Positions 17,084 through 26,321 are shown, numbered from the stretch's first letter. The stretch is 47,119 nucleotides of DNA from Ruminococcus sp. (GCA_031262495.1 JAISHV010000044.1:1-47119), one strand, 5' to 3'. Made by a program: numbers and translations. The notes: generated by a model not told the origin, from the letters alone.

Positions 17084-17989
17084 TTACAGTAATGTTTTAG
17101 AATACCCGTCATATGGTATAACCGTATTCTCGAAGATTTTTTTAATTTCCAAAATATTTTCTTTCGGGTTAACGAGAGCGGGTGAAAAGTGTGTCAGCCA
17201 CAATTCTTTTACCTCTGCTTCTTTTGCAAGTTTCGCGGCATCGGAAAAAAGCATATGATGTTTATCCTGCATTTTAGATTTCATTTCATCGTCGGCGTAC
17301 ATACCCTCACAGATAAACAGATCCGAGCCGTATGCAAAATCCGCGATAGCCGAAAAGGGGAGAGTATCTGTGACGTAAGAAATCTTCACTGAGTCGCGTT
17401 TGCCGTCTGTAACCATCTGTGTCGTAATAGTTTCGCCATTTTCGAGGGTAACGCTTTCACCCGAGTGAAGCACACGGTAGAATTTCAGCGGAACGCCTAA
17501 GGCTTCTGCTTTTTTCGGGTTAAATATAGGCTTGCGCTTAAATTCGGCGAAATACCCGAAACAGGCTATTTTATGGCGAAGCGGCAGGGCATTTATAGTG
17601 AAATTATTCCATTTAAATTCGGCGGGGTCTTTGGTGTCTAACTCATTTATTTCAAGCTTAAACGGCAAATCGCGGCAAATCACCGTCAGAGATTCAACAA
17701 TACGCCGCAAACCGCGAGGACCGAATATCGTAAGCTTTGAGGTTTTGCCTGAATTCGCAAGCGACAAAAGCAGTCCCGGAAGCCCCGCGATATGGTCGGC
17801 GTGAAAATGCGTAATCATCAAAAGGTCAATGCTTGACAGGTGACAATCCGTTTTTTTTAGGGCAATTTGAGTGCCCTCACCGCAATCAATTAAAAATGCC
17901 GCACCTTCAAGCTCAACATATAAAGTGGTCAAGAATCGTTTCGGGAGCGGCATCATTCCGCCTGTACCGCCGAGAATTACATCTAACAT
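17084..17989 (-). CDS. rnz: Ribonuclease Z
   Basis: A metallo-beta-lactamase-fold endonuclease that trims the 3' trailer of tRNA precursors. The 301 residues match the short RNase Z form. H61-F-H63-A-D65-H66 is the HxHxDH zinc motif, followed by IAGLPGLLLSL (family HxxGLPGLL). Further metal ligands appear as the DLFICEGMY aspartate near 212 and the LTHFSPAL histidine near 265. N-terminal FLIDCGEGTQIAL is also typical. Its promoter is not obvious; the chemotaxis receptor lies 75 bp upstream on the same strand. Confidence 0.95.
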   Translation of the reverse strand: MLDVILGGTGGMMPLPKRFLTTLYVELEGAAFLIDCGEGTQIALKKTDCHLSSIDLLMITHFHADHIAGLPGLLLSLANSGKTSKLTIFGPRGLRRIVESLTVICRDLPFKLEINELDTKDPAEFKWNNFTINALPLRHKIACFGYFAEFKRKPIFNPKKAEALGVPLKFYRVLHSGESVTLENGETITTQMVTDGKRDSVKISYVTDTLPFSAIADFAYGSDLFICEGMYADDEMKSKMQDKHHMLFSDAAKLAKEAEVKELWLTHFSPALVNPKENILEIKKIFENTVIPYDGYSKTLL

Positions 17990-18030
17990 TTGATTTAACG
18001 TCTTTCTGAATTTTGTATTTCAAGCGAAAA

Positions 18031-18049
18031 GGAGAATTTTAAATTCTCC
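18031..18049 (-). terminator. Possible terminator of the chemotaxis receptor gene
   Basis: GGAGAATTT and AAATTCTCC form a perfect inverted repeat just beyond the receptor stop. On the minus strand it is followed by only a short TTTTC, so termination strength is uncertain. Confidence 0.45.
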
Positions 18050-18064
18050 CCGCTGTGTCTTTAA

Positions 18065-19753
18065 TTACAGTTTAAATGAACCTGCTTCGCGCTCAAGTTC
18101 GTTGCTGAGAGCCATACATTGCTGACTGGTTGTAGCTAATTCGTTAGCGAGCATACCGTTGTGTTCGGCAAGGTTAGTTATGGTATCGACATCTTGTCTT
18201 ATTGTGTTTATACGTTTTTCAAGATTAAGGATATCGGCACTCAAATCAGTTAGCTTTTCGCTGGATTCTTTAACGGCATCTGAAATCTTATCGAAATAAA
18301 TCGCTGTTTGTGCGCACATTCTTGCGCCGTCTTCTGCTTTTTCGACTGTCTGTTCAATGAGTTCGGATGTATCTTTTGCCGCCTTAGCACTGCGCGCCGC
18401 AAGTGAGCGCACTTCTTCTGCTACAACAGAGAAACCTTTGCCGTGTTCGCCGGCGCGGGCGGCTTCTACAGAAGCGTTCAGTGCTAAAATATTGGTCTGG
18501 AACGCGATATCGTCAATGACTCTGATTACTGTTTCGATAGCGTTTCCGGCGTCTTTGATTTCGTTGACGGAGACAGAGAGTTCATGCATTTTTCTTGAGC
18601 CGTCGGAGGTTATACGCGTCATACCGAGTTCTGCTTCGGCGGAGTTTTCTGCCGTTTTTGCCGCTAAGTGGATATGTTTTAAAATCTTATCGGTAGTATC
18701 TTTAAGTTCGTTTACGGTACTGAGTTCTGATTCGGCGTTCATTGTAAGGTTTTCGGAAGAACTACCCAGAGACCCTGCCGCTGCATTGACTTCTTTTGCA
18801 TCAGAGTGGATAGAGGAAATAATTTCGCGCAAATGAGCGACAAGACGGTGCACAGCAAGTCCCAAGGCATCTGTATCACTGCGGAGCGTTAAATCAATGG
18901 ATAAGTCACCGCCGGCGATTTCGGAAAGCTGATGGGTTTGGGTTGCCGAACCTTCACGGAGTTTGGCGAAGGCTTGATTGAGCGTTGCAATTTCATCGTG
19001 TGAGTGGTTTTCGGGGATTGCAATGTCAATCCAGCCCATTGATACGGCATCAGCACATTCCGTAACCGTTTGTATCGGTTCTTTGACAAGCTTGCTGAAC
19101 AGTTTAAGGAGTAAAAACATTTCGCCCGCGATTAAGACTACGGCACTCAAAATAATTATCAGAGAAAAGAAGAACGTATCTTTTAAAACAGAATCAACGG
19201 AATAGTCAGTACCGACAGCGGCGACAGCTTCGCCTTTTGAGTTAAATACAGGTGCGTAGCCGGAAATGAGCTTGCCGTAATCACCGGATTCATATACGCC
19301 GCCGTAAAATGTTACGCCCTCTGCCATTACGACATCAAACATTTCGGCATCAAAAACGTTTGCCGCTTCTGGGGCATAATAATCAATTTCCCCGTCACGG
19401 TCTACAGCCGACAGGTAATAATAGGTTAAGTCATATTGGTCGGCAGGGGTCATTACATAGAGATAAATCCCGCCCGTTGATTCAAGCTTTTTCAGAGCTA
19501 AATCGGCGGCATCTTTCATTTTTTGCCATTCTTCAACATCCGAACGAAAACCTTGTTTTATATCAGCTTCCACCATATCGCCGTCAAGGAACGAACTAAG
19601 CGTCTCAGAAACAGCGACAGCGGTTTTCCCGGCGGTATGTATTTGATTTGAATAATAGGTCATTGTTGAAATAATTATGAGAACTATTGAAGATATAATA
19701 ACCGCCGAGGCGGATAAAATGACAATTTTTTGGGTTATTCCGAATTTCTTCAT
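18065..19753 (-). CDS. Methyl-accepting chemotaxis protein
   Basis: A transmembrane chemoreceptor of 562 residues. It has a first membrane helix (about 11-33), an extracytoplasmic Cache-like sensor (about 40-185, with AGKTAVAVSETLSSF and a YYLSAVDRDGEIDYY core) and a second helix (about 192-214). A HAMP linker (about 215-265) and a cytoplasmic coiled-coil signalling domain follow. The hairpin tip QTNILALNASVEAARAGEHG and the downstream AEEVRSLAARSAKAAKDT are diagnostic. No cheA, cheW or flagellar genes lie nearby, so it is an orphan receptor here. It has its own promoter (19827-19855). Confidence 0.96.
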   Translation of the reverse strand: MKKFGITQKIVILSASAVIISSIVLIIISTMTYYSNQIHTAGKTAVAVSETLSSFLDGDMVEADIKQGFRSDVEEWQKMKDAADLALKKLESTGGIYLYVMTPADQYDLTYYYLSAVDRDGEIDYYAPEAANVFDAEMFDVVMAEGVTFYGGVYESGDYGKLISGYAPVFNSKGEAVAAVGTDYSVDSVLKDTFFFSLIIILSAVVLIAGEMFLLLKLFSKLVKEPIQTVTECADAVSMGWIDIAIPENHSHDEIATLNQAFAKLREGSATQTHQLSEIAGGDLSIDLTLRSDTDALGLAVHRLVAHLREIISSIHSDAKEVNAAAGSLGSSSENLTMNAESELSTVNELKDTTDKILKHIHLAAKTAENSAEAELGMTRITSDGSRKMHELSVSVNEIKDAGNAIETVIRVIDDIAFQTNILALNASVEAARAGEHGKGFSVVAEEVRSLAARSAKAAKDTSELIEQTVEKAEDGARMCAQTAIYFDKISDAVKESSEKLTDLSADILNLEKRINTIRQDVDTITNLAEHNGMLANELATTSQQCMALSNELEREAGSFKL

Positions 19754-19826
19754 ACTTTCTCCGTCTGTAAATTTTCAAAAAATTCACAGATTACTTTAAA
19801 CATAGATTATAAGTTGCAGTATATTC

Positions 19827-19855
19827 ATTTTAACAAAAAAAATAGCAAATGTCAA
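19827..19855 (-). promoter_or_regulatory. Promoter of the chemotaxis receptor gene
   Basis: On the minus strand TTGACA (19855-19850), a 17-bp spacer with a T tract and TAAAAT (19832-19827). A consensus -35 sequence. The leader is about 65 nt. Confidence 0.75.
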
Positions 19856-20106
19856 GAGATTTTAGGGTATAAAGATTAATAAATTGTTAATTTTAATTTG
19901 CCAAATTAAAACGCTGCGAATTATTAAGATAAAACGCGGCGTTATTGTAAATATTTAGTTGAATTCACTTTGGAGGTAAACGGTACGATGTGGACATCGT
20001 CCCCTACGGAACAGAGAGCAGAGGTCAGAGGACAGATAGTCACCTCTACGCGGTGAGCGTGTAGAGACATCTATAAGACTTCCATCGCGAATTGCGCCGT
20101 CGTCGC
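19856..20106. repeat. Gene-free region with a C-B-D repeat island beyond ftsH
   Basis: AT-rich sequence to about 19980, then three dispersed elements in a row. The palindrome CGATGTGGACATCGTCCCCTAC (element C, about 19985-20007) comes first, then heptamers CAGAGAG, CAGAGGT, CAGAGGA, CAGATAG (element B, about 20012-20039). Element D (20041-20106) ends exactly at the ftsH stop codon. No gene is seen. Confidence 0.75.
20041..20106 (-). repeat. Element D, copy at the ftsH stop codon
   Basis: Read in the ftsH direction, it starts immediately after TGA with GCGACG, contains CGCGATGGAAGTCTTATAG and ends with CACGCTCACCGCGTAGAGG. The stop codon plus GCG (TGAGCG) is complementary to CGCTCA near the far end. 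The same internal and terminal sequences occur at 25809 and 38158. Confidence 0.8.
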
Positions 20107-22062
20107 TCACGACTCCTCGTCTGTCAGGGTTTTTGCGTTTACTTTGCGGAGGTCGTCGGGTGAGCCGAGGTCAACCTCATCGGGGTTGAAGTCAAGTTCA
20201 CCGGCAAGGAGTTTTTCAAAGTCTTTGCCGTCGATTTTTTCATTTTTAATAAGGTATTTAGCAAGCAGAATGAGGTCATCTTTGTGAGCGGTGAGGATTT
20301 CTTTTGATTCTTCAAAAGCTTTATCAATGATTGAGCGGATTTCGCTGTCTATTTCAGCGGCGGTTTCGTCGGAATAGTTTTTAGTATGCCCGTAGTCGCG
20401 CCCGATGAATACTTCTTCGGAGTCCACGCCGTAAACGACATTGCCCAAATTTTCGGAAAATCCGTATTTAATAACCATATCAGTCGCCGCAGCGGTAGCA
20501 CGTTTCAAGTCGCTTGAAGCACCTGTGCAGACATCTTCAAACATAACGGTTTCAGCCGCTCTGCCGCCGAGCATCATAACGATGGCTTCAAACATCTTGC
20601 GTTTAGTTACGTGTTCTTCGTCTGATTGGCGGGTGAAAGTAAGTCCGGCTGCCATACCGCGCGGAATGACGGTTACTTGGTGAACTTTTTCCTGTGTCTC
20701 AAGGTTAGTTGCGGCGATAGCGTGACCTGCTTCGTGGAATGCCGTAATCTTCTTGTCGCGTTCTGTGACAACGTGAGATTTCTTTTCGGGACCTGCCATA
20801 ACTTTGAGTGTAGCTTCTTCGATATCGGCTTCAATGATGGCTTTGCGGTTGTTGCGCGCCGCAAGGAGAGCGGCTTCGTTCAAGAGGTTCTCTAAATCTG
20901 CACCCGTAAAACCCTGTGTGGTCTTTGCGATAATGTGTAAATCAACATCAGGTCCGATTTTTTTATTTTTAGCGTGAACTTTGAGAATTTCTTCACGCCC
21001 CTTAATATCAGGGTAATTTACTACAATTTGTCTGTCAAAACGCCCCGGGCGCAGCAGTGCGGGGTCTAAGATATCTTTGCGGTTTGTCGCGGCGATAGCT
21101 ATAATGCCTTCATTGCCTTCAAAACCGTCCATTTCAACAAGGAGCTGATTTAAAGTCTGTTCGCGTTCATCATGTCCGCCGCCGAGACCGGCACCGCGAT
21201 GACGCCCTACTGCATCAATTTCATCAATGAAAATAATAGCGGGAGCACTTTTTTTAGCCGTTTCAAATAAATCACGCACACGTGAAGCACCGACACCGAC
21301 ATACATTTCAACAAAGTCAGAACCCGAAATAGGGAAGAAAGGCACACCGGCTTCGCCTGAAACAGCTTTCGCAAGCAGGGTTTTACCCGTACCCGGAGGT
21401 CCCATAAGGAGTACACCTTTTGGTATACGCGCACCTATATCGCGGTATTTTTTGGGATTTTTAAGGAAGTCAACTACTTCAACTAATTCGGCTTTTTCTT
21501 CGTCAGCCCCCGCTACGTCATCAAACATAACCTTTTTGCTGGTGGTATTCTTGACGTTGGCTTTCCCAAAGCCCATAATCCGCCCGCCGCCGCCTGTCTG
21601 CCGAAGCGTAAACACAAACAGGGCAATCATCAGCCCGATTATAATAAGCGAGGGAATGAGCGTAATAAGCCACGATGTATCTTGAATCTTATAGTAGTCC
21701 TGTTTGAGGGGAGCGTTCGGGTGAAGCTTATCGTATTCGATACGATAGTTACGTTCGCCGGACTGAATCTCATTTAAGAAAATCGAGAGGTTCGGGATTT
21801 CATAGGTTATTGTTTTTGAATCCGAGTCATAGATACCGTCATTGTTTGAGTCAGATGCGTATACTTTTATAGTCATCTGAGCTGTACCCAAATCGACAGT
21901 CATATCATAGACCTGACATTTGTCAAAATAACCCATTATTGTGGAGTATTCCTCTTGTTTAGGCGCAGCTGCCGAATCCCGCAGCAACGCAAACGCCACA
22001 GCGAAGAATCCTATTATGACAATCAGGTATATCAGCAGTCCTCTGTTCTTTTTATTCATCAA
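20107..22062 (-). CDS. ftsH: ATP-dependent zinc metalloprotease FtsH
   Basis: A membrane-anchored AAA+ protease that degrades membrane and short-lived cytosolic proteins. 651 residues: membrane helix 1 (about 9-27), a short extracytoplasmic domain (about 30-130), helix 2 (about 131-153) and an AAA module. The AAA module has Walker A GPPGTGKT (about 221-228), [12 protein letters not shown] and the second-region-of-homology RPGRFDR. The zinc protease domain carries HEAGH near residue 440. The extracytoplasmic domain holds an acidic loop, [12 protein letters not shown] (71-82), that looks like a calcium-binding DxNxDGxxDxD motif. It is the last gene of the rplI-dnaB-tilS-hpt-ftsH cluster, 8 bp after hpt. 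Its stop codon abuts element D. Confidence 0.98.
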   Translation of the reverse strand: MMNKKNRGLLIYLIVIIGFFAVAFALLRDSAAAPKQEEYSTIMGYFDKCQVYDMTVDLGTAQMTIKVYASDSNNDGIYDSDSKTITYEIPNLSIFLNEIQSGERNYRIEYDKLHPNAPLKQDYYKIQDTSWLITLIPSLIIIGLMIALFVFTLRQTGGGGRIMGFGKANVKNTTSKKVMFDDVAGADEEKAELVEVVDFLKNPKKYRDIGARIPKGVLLMGPPGTGKTLLAKAVSGEAGVPFFPISGSDFVEMYVGVGASRVRDLFETAKKSAPAIIFIDEIDAVGRHRGAGLGGGHDEREQTLNQLLVEMDGFEGNEGIIAIAATNRKDILDPALLRPGRFDRQIVVNYPDIKGREEILKVHAKNKKIGPDVDLHIIAKTTQGFTGADLENLLNEAALLAARNNRKAIIEADIEEATLKVMAGPEKKSHVVTERDKKITAFHEAGHAIAATNLETQEKVHQVTVIPRGMAAGLTFTRQSDEEHVTKRKMFEAIVMMLGGRAAETVMFEDVCTGASSDLKRATAAATDMVIKYGFSENLGNVVYGVDSEEVFIGRDYGHTKNYSDETAAEIDSEIRSIIDKAFEESKEILTAHKDDLILLAKYLIKNEKIDGKDFEKLLAGELDFNPDEVDLGSPDDLRKVNAKTLTDEES

Positions 22063-22070
22063 AACACCTT

Positions 22071-22601
22071 TTATTTAATAAATGTACAAATATCCCGCAG
22101 ATTTCTGCCGAATTCGTTATAATCTAAGCCGTAACCTACTACAAATTCATTGCCGATTGTGAAAAGCGCGTCATCGGCTTTGAATTCAACTTCGCGGCAA
22201 TCCGGTTTATCAAGCAGCGTTATAATCTCAAGCGACAAGGGATTACGCTCGTTTATGAGAGTTTTTACCGCTTGCATTGTGCGTCCTGTGTCTATTACAT
22301 CTTCAACAATCACTATGTGAAATTCAGACAAATCCTCTGTAGTATCAACTATCAGAGAAAGTTCGCCCGATTTGTCGCCTATGTAAGATTTCACGCGGAT
22401 AAAATCATACATAACGGGGATTTTTATTTCGCGGATTAAATCAGCTGCAAACGGCAACGAGCCTTTTAAAATCCCGAGTATCAACAAGGGTTTTCCACTG
22501 TATTTTTTTGTCAGGCGGTTGCCTGTTTCAGTGATTTTTGCCTTAATTTCTGCTTCGCTTATTATTTTTTTGCCGATATTATCCTCGAAGGTATATTTCA
22601 A
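22071..22601 (-). CDS. hpt: Hypoxanthine phosphoribosyltransferase
   Basis: Purine salvage: converts hypoxanthine (and guanine) plus PRPP to IMP (GMP). The 176 residues are typical. The PRPP-binding motif [13 protein letters not shown] (residues about 95-107), the upstream [17 protein letters not shown] and a C-terminal [16 protein letters not shown] block are clear. The start is TTG at 22601, sharing TTGA with the stop of tilS, with AAGAGG just upstream, so translation is coupled. The tilS-hpt-ftsH order is conserved in many Firmicutes. Confidence 0.96.
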   Translation of the reverse strand: MKYTFEDNIGKKIISEAEIKAKITETGNRLTKKYSGKPLLILGILKGSLPFAADLIREIKIPVMYDFIRVKSYIGDKSGELSLIVDTTEDLSEFHIVIVEDVIDTGRTMQAVKTLINERNPLSLEIITLLDKPDCREVEFKADDALFTIGNEFVVGYGLDYNEFGRNLRDICTFIK

Positions 22602-23893
22602 TCTTTTGCCTCTTTTATAGTTACGACCGCTATATTTTCAGTTTCACCCGTGATTTTAACAAAATCAGCCGCACCGAAATTCTCGACAAATAATATACCT
22701 TCATCAGAACTGACTATTATATTATTGCCGCGTTCGGCGGGTTTTAAAAACTCATTGTAAAGTTTTTTCAGGCGGCTGTCAAAATTACGGTTTACACGAC
22801 GAAATTTGTCGCCGTCTGATTTTGTACGAATGAAAATTTCGCTTTTAATTATATCACAATTGAATGCAAAGTTTGTTAAGTTTTTGTTAACAGACAGAAA
22901 TTTATTAAACTTTTCACGTGATAATAAACTTATTGTAATGAGTTTATCACAAAACTTATATTCTTTGTCAAACGAAATTTTCAGCGGCGGCTCATCAAAA
23001 ATTTTTAAATCGTTTTCAGTAAGGAGTTTTCCGTTCTCTTTAATTACAAAAAGTCCCGGTTTTACTTCTATTTTAAATTTTTCGCCGGTTGACTCACTGA
23101 TGAGTTTAATTTTCTTAAAATCCGGCTCAATACCGTTTTCTTCAAAGAAATTTTTAACATAACGCCCTTTGAGTTCGACTGGAATATTATTCAAATCCGG
23201 GCAAAGTCCGACTATAGCATCTAAGGCGGTGTCTTCGTTTTTTAAAATTTCACAGGTTGTGAATAGTTTTTCGCAAAATGAGGGGTTAATGGATTTAATG
23301 AGCGGCATTATTTCAAGCCGTATCTTATTGCGGGTGTAATTTATATCGGCGTTTGAAGAATCGGTAATATAATCCTGTCCGCGTGACTTTAAAAAAGATA
23401 AGATTTCATCCCGCGTAATGCCCAAAATCGGGCGCACTACGGTAAATCCGTCTTCTTCCCTTATTTTAGGAATACCGCATAAACCTCTTAAACCGCTGCC
23501 GCGGAAGAGATTAAAAAGAACCGTTTCGGCGTTGTCATCGGCGTTATGGGCGGTCGCAACTAAGTTTGTACCGTTTGGATTATCAGCTTTTACGATTTCG
23601 CCGAAGGCTTTATAGCGCAGAATTCTTGCGGCTTCTTCAATGCCGATTTTCTCTGTTTGGGCAAATTCTGTGACGTTCACTTGACGGACAAAAATTTCAA
23701 TGCCGAGTTTCTCGCAGAGTGATAAGCAGAATTTTTCATCGCGGAATGACTCGTCGCCGCGCAAGTTGTGGTTTATATGAATGGCTTTGAGTGTAAAACC
23801 TATTTTCGGGGCGGCAGAACGGAGCATTAAAAGCATTGCAGTACTGTCAGCACCGCCCGAAAAAGCGGCAAAAAGAACTGTTTTATTAATCAT
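22598..23893 (-). CDS. tilS: tRNA(Ile)-lysidine synthetase
   Basis: Attaches lysine to C34 of the tRNA-Ile CAU anticodon so that it reads AUA. About 431 residues: the PP-loop ATPase motif SGGADSTAMLL (residues about 12-22), AIHINHNLRGDES, the VATAHNADDNAETVLFNLFR block and RPILGITRDEI, plus a C-terminal lysine/tRNA-binding region ending near RRVNRNFDSRLKKL. The ATG at 23893 overlaps the dnaB stop by 8 bp. A TTG at 23908 would add five residues; neither has a clear ribosome site. Confidence 0.95.
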   Translation of the reverse strand: MINKTVLFAAFSGGADSTAMLLMLRSAAPKIGFTLKAIHINHNLRGDESFRDEKFCLSLCEKLGIEIFVRQVNVTEFAQTEKIGIEEAARILRYKAFGEIVKADNPNGTNLVATAHNADDNAETVLFNLFRGSGLRGLCGIPKIREEDGFTVVRPILGITRDEILSFLKSRGQDYITDSSNADINYTRNKIRLEIMPLIKSINPSFCEKLFTTCEILKNEDTALDAIVGLCPDLNNIPVELKGRYVKNFFEENGIEPDFKKIKLISESTGEKFKIEVKPGLFVIKENGKLLTENDLKIFDEPPLKISFDKEYKFCDKLITISLLSREKFNKFLSVNKNLTNFAFNCDIIKSEIFIRTKSDGDKFRRVNRNFDSRLKKLYNEFLKPAERGNNIIVSSDEGILFVENFGAADFVKITGETENIAVVTIKEAKD

Positions 23894-25256
23894 AATTATT
23901 ATTGTCAACCGGTAAAAAGAGGGTATACTGTCCGTTCCAGCGCAGCGGTACCATGCCTGTTTCGCCGTGGCGGTTTTTGGCTACAATACATTCGGAAAGC
24001 GTTAAATCAGCCGCAAGTTTATTATAATACCCATCGCGGTAGATAAACATTACGATATCGGCATCCTGCTCAATCGAACCCGATTCACGCAAATCGGCAA
24101 GAATAGGGCGTTTATCCGTTCGTGACTCAACAGCACGTGACAACTGTGACAGAGTTATAATCGGTACATCTAATTCTTTAGCCATGAGCTTTAGCTGTCG
24201 GGTTATTTCGGAAATTTCATTTACGCGGTTTTCGATACGTCTGCTTGAATTCATCAACTGTAAATAGTCGATAATTACACAGCCGACGTTATTTAAGCGG
24301 CGCAGTTTAGCTTTCATTTGGGGCACTGTTATACCCGCAGTGTCGTCGAGGTAAATATCTAAATTCCGCAGATACCCTACGGCTTCGGCTAATTTCTCCC
24401 AGTCTGAGTTGTCAACGTTACCTGTCTGAAGTGCGCGGGAATCGACGTAAGCGCGTGATGAGAGCATACGCGTGGCAAGCTGTTCTTTGCTCATTTCAAG
24501 AGAAAAAATTACAGCGGCTTTTTCAGGGGCGGCATCGCAGAAATTCACGGCGAAATTCAAGGCTAATGCAGATTTACCCATACCGGGACGCCCTGCTAAA
24601 ATCAACAAGTCGGATTTATTAAGTCCGAAAATGAGTTTATCAAGATAACGGTAGCCTGTGGTTCCGGCAATGTATTTTTCGCGTTCGGGTCCTGATTTCG
24701 CCTGAATATCACTGTAAGCGTCTGTCAAAACCTCGCGGATAGGCGTAAGTCCGTCGATATTGCGCCCGTTTCGGATGTTATAAATAAGGCTTTCGGCGTA
24801 ATCAATAATATCCTCGGCAGATTCAGTCTGTTCACGCGCTGTAGAATTCATCTTATCGGCGGCTGAAATAATCTGACGCAGATAATATTTATCGCGGACA
24901 ATGCGGCAGTAGCTCTCAATAGAAGTGCTTACAGTGACAAGTTCGCGGATTTTTGTAAGATATTCGCGCCCGACCCCAGCACTTTCAAAGATTTTTTGAG
25001 CAACAGCTTCATTTAAGACAGTAACTACATCACTGTCAGATCCGATTGTAAACTGATTAACGATGATATCGAAAATCAAGCGGTGCTTTTTTATGTAAAA
25101 GCTATCCGCTGTCAGATACAAAAGAGCCGCTGAAATATTATCTCGAAAAAGCAGAATACCGCCTATTACAGCCTGTTCTGCTTCTACACTGTGGGGGAGT
25201 TCATAATCTGTTAATGAACCGAAACTATAGGAATCTCTGTTATCTGTGTTATCCAT
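23886..25256 (-). CDS. dnaB: Replicative DNA helicase DnaB
   Basis: Hexameric 5'-3' helicase of the replication fork. 456 residues: an N-terminal primase-interacting helical domain (LPHSVEAEQAVIGGILL, residues about 20-36) and a RecA-like domain. The RecA-like domain has Walker A AGRPGMGKSALALNFA, IFSLEMSKEQLATRML, Walker B CVIIDYLQLM and the arginine-finger region ESRTDKRPILADLRESG. No intein or insertion is seen. It starts 3 bp after the rplI stop, a linkage common in Firmicutes. Confidence 0.97.
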   Translation of the reverse strand: MDNTDNRDSYSFGSLTDYELPHSVEAEQAVIGGILLFRDNISAALLYLTADSFYIKKHRLIFDIIVNQFTIGSDSDVVTVLNEAVAQKIFESAGVGREYLTKIRELVTVSTSIESYCRIVRDKYYLRQIISAADKMNSTAREQTESAEDIIDYAESLIYNIRNGRNIDGLTPIREVLTDAYSDIQAKSGPEREKYIAGTTGYRYLDKLIFGLNKSDLLILAGRPGMGKSALALNFAVNFCDAAPEKAAVIFSLEMSKEQLATRMLSSRAYVDSRALQTGNVDNSDWEKLAEAVGYLRNLDIYLDDTAGITVPQMKAKLRRLNNVGCVIIDYLQLMNSSRRIENRVNEISEITRQLKLMAKELDVPIITLSQLSRAVESRTDKRPILADLRESGSIEQDADIVMFIYRDGYYNKLAADLTLSECIVAKNRHGETGMVPLRWNGQYTLFLPVDNNNYD

Positions 25257-25259
25257 TTT

Positions 25260-25715
25260 TTATTTGTTTTCTTCCGGCTTGACTTGAACCTTGATTTCAG
25301 CGGAAACGCCCGCCATGAATTTTATCTCTGCCGAAAACATCCCGAATGCTTTTATATCAAGGGGGATTGTGATTCTTTTCTTATCGACTTCGATACCGTA
25401 TTCAGCTTTTATTGCGTCGGCAATATGACCGCCCGTAACTGCACCGAAGAGCCTGCCTTCTTTGCCGGCTTTTCCGATTATAACGATGGTTTTGCCGTTA
25501 AGGTTTTTAGCAGCAGCTGCCGCCTCATCACGGGCAACCTCTAAGCGGTGAGCCGCCGCATCATTCTTGCTTTGAAGCTCGGCGGTGTTTTTTGCATTTG
25601 CTTCAACTGCTAATTTTTTCGGGAGTAAGAAGTTGCGCGCATAGCCGTCTGCAACATCTTTTAAGTCACCCTTTTTCCCCGAACCTTTTACGTCTGATAA
25701 AAATATAACTTTCAT
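25260..25715 (-). CDS. rplI: 50S ribosomal protein L9
   Basis: Binds 23S rRNA near the L1 stalk. 151 residues with the N-terminal [21 protein letters not shown] and the [16 protein letters not shown] block, a long charged helix (about 42-75) and the C-terminal domain ending in a charged [10 protein letters not shown]-like tail. AAAGGA precedes the ATG. It heads the rplI-dnaB-tilS-hpt-ftsH cluster. The leader contains a 15-bp hairpin made of inverted heptamers (25738-25774). Confidence 0.97.
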   Translation of the reverse strand: MKVIFLSDVKGSGKKGDLKDVADGYARNFLLPKKLAVEANAKNTAELQSKNDAAAHRLEVARDEAAAAAKNLNGKTIVIIGKAGKEGRLFGAVTGGHIADAIKAEYGIEVDKKRITIPLDIKAFGMFSAEIKFMAGVSAEIKVQVKPEENK

Positions 25716-25737
25716 TTATTCAAATCCTTTATTTACG

Positions 25738-25774
25738 AATACAGAGTACAGAGGTTGAATCTGTACTCTGTATT
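25738..25774. repeat. Inverted heptamers forming a 15-bp hairpin in the rplI leader
   Basis: AATACAGAGTACAGA (25738-25752) is perfectly complementary to TCTGTACTCTGTATT (25760-25774), with a 7-nt loop. The arms are CAGANNN units of element B in opposite orientations. It lies 22 bp upstream of the rplI ATG on the coding strand and has no T run on that strand. Confidence 0.75.
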
Positions 25775-25808
25775 TCGTTATAGCTAAGTTAAACAGAATT
25801 AAGATTTT

Positions 25809-25890
25809 CACTTCTACGCGGTGTGCATCTTGAAATTCAGAAAGACTCCCATCAGCGAAACGCAGCGTTGCTGCCCGGCGGGTTGCCCGC
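25809..25890 (-). repeat. Element D, copy at the ferredoxin stop codon
   Basis: In the ferredoxin direction it begins immediately after TAG with GCGGGCAACCCGC (a small hairpin). It contains GATGGGAGTCTTTCTGAATT and ends with CACACCGCGTAGAAGTG. It aligns with the copies at the ftsH and CAP-protein stops, with a variable GC-rich hairpin near its start. Confidence 0.8.
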
Positions 25891-26061
25891 CTAATCGGAA
25901 ACCGGTGCTCCTACGGGACATACATCTGCACAGCTGCCGCAGTCAATGCAAGTACCTGCATCTATAACAAATTTGCCTTCGCCTGAGCTGATTGCATTAA
26001 CGGGACATTCGCTCTCGCACGCTCCGCATGAGATACATTCATCAGTAATTTTATAAGCCAT
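25891..26061 (-). CDS. 2[4Fe-4S] ferredoxin, clostridial type
   Basis: A 56-residue electron carrier with two C-x2-C-x2-C-x3-C-P motifs (CISCGACESECP and CIDCGSCADVCP), the standard two-cluster fold used by pyruvate:ferredoxin oxidoreductase and hydrogenase. The start MAYKITDE at 26061 has GGAGG upstream. An in-frame extension to 26115 adds 18 residues unlike the family and is rejected. It has its own promoter (26147-26175). The stop codon abuts element D. Confidence 0.96.
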   Translation of the reverse strand: MAYKITDECISCGACESECPVNAISSGEGKFVIDAGTCIDCGSCADVCPVGAPVSD

Positions 26062-26146
26062 TGTGTTTTCCTCCAAATTGGTTTTTTTATATACATACGG
26101 AAATTTAATATCCAAAAATAAACAAATTCCGTCTGCGCTACTTTTA

Positions 26147-26175
26147 ATTGTAACCGATATTTGCTAAAAAATCAA
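26147..26175 (-). promoter_or_regulatory. Promoter of the ferredoxin gene
   Basis: On the minus strand TTGATT (26175-26170), a 17-bp spacer and TACAAT (26152-26147). Confidence 0.7.
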
Positions 26176-26211
26176 GTGATTTTTAAAAAATTAACGTAAT
26201 GTTCAAAAAAG

Positions 26212-26321
26212 AAGTGAAAGATTAGAAGTTAGATGTTAGATGTTAGATTATGAAAATTCAAATTTCAGGCTGAAACGAGGAGTTAATTTTCTGACCTCTG
26301 ATATCTGACATCTGATTTCTG
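26212..26321. repeat. Convergent heptamer arrays (element B) after nspC
   Basis: TAGANNN units on the plus strand (about 26221-26249) and CAGANNN units on the minus strand (about 26290-26321) flank a core with ATTATGAAAATTCAAATTTC. The minus array starts exactly after the nspC TAA. The core is related to that of the 9523-9682 locus. Confidence 0.8.

Noticed and set aside
18357-18836. A 159-codon plus-strand frame opposite the chemotaxis receptor
   Set aside because: It is the antisense of the conserved signalling domain, rich in S and A because of codon complementarity; no ribosome site or promoter.
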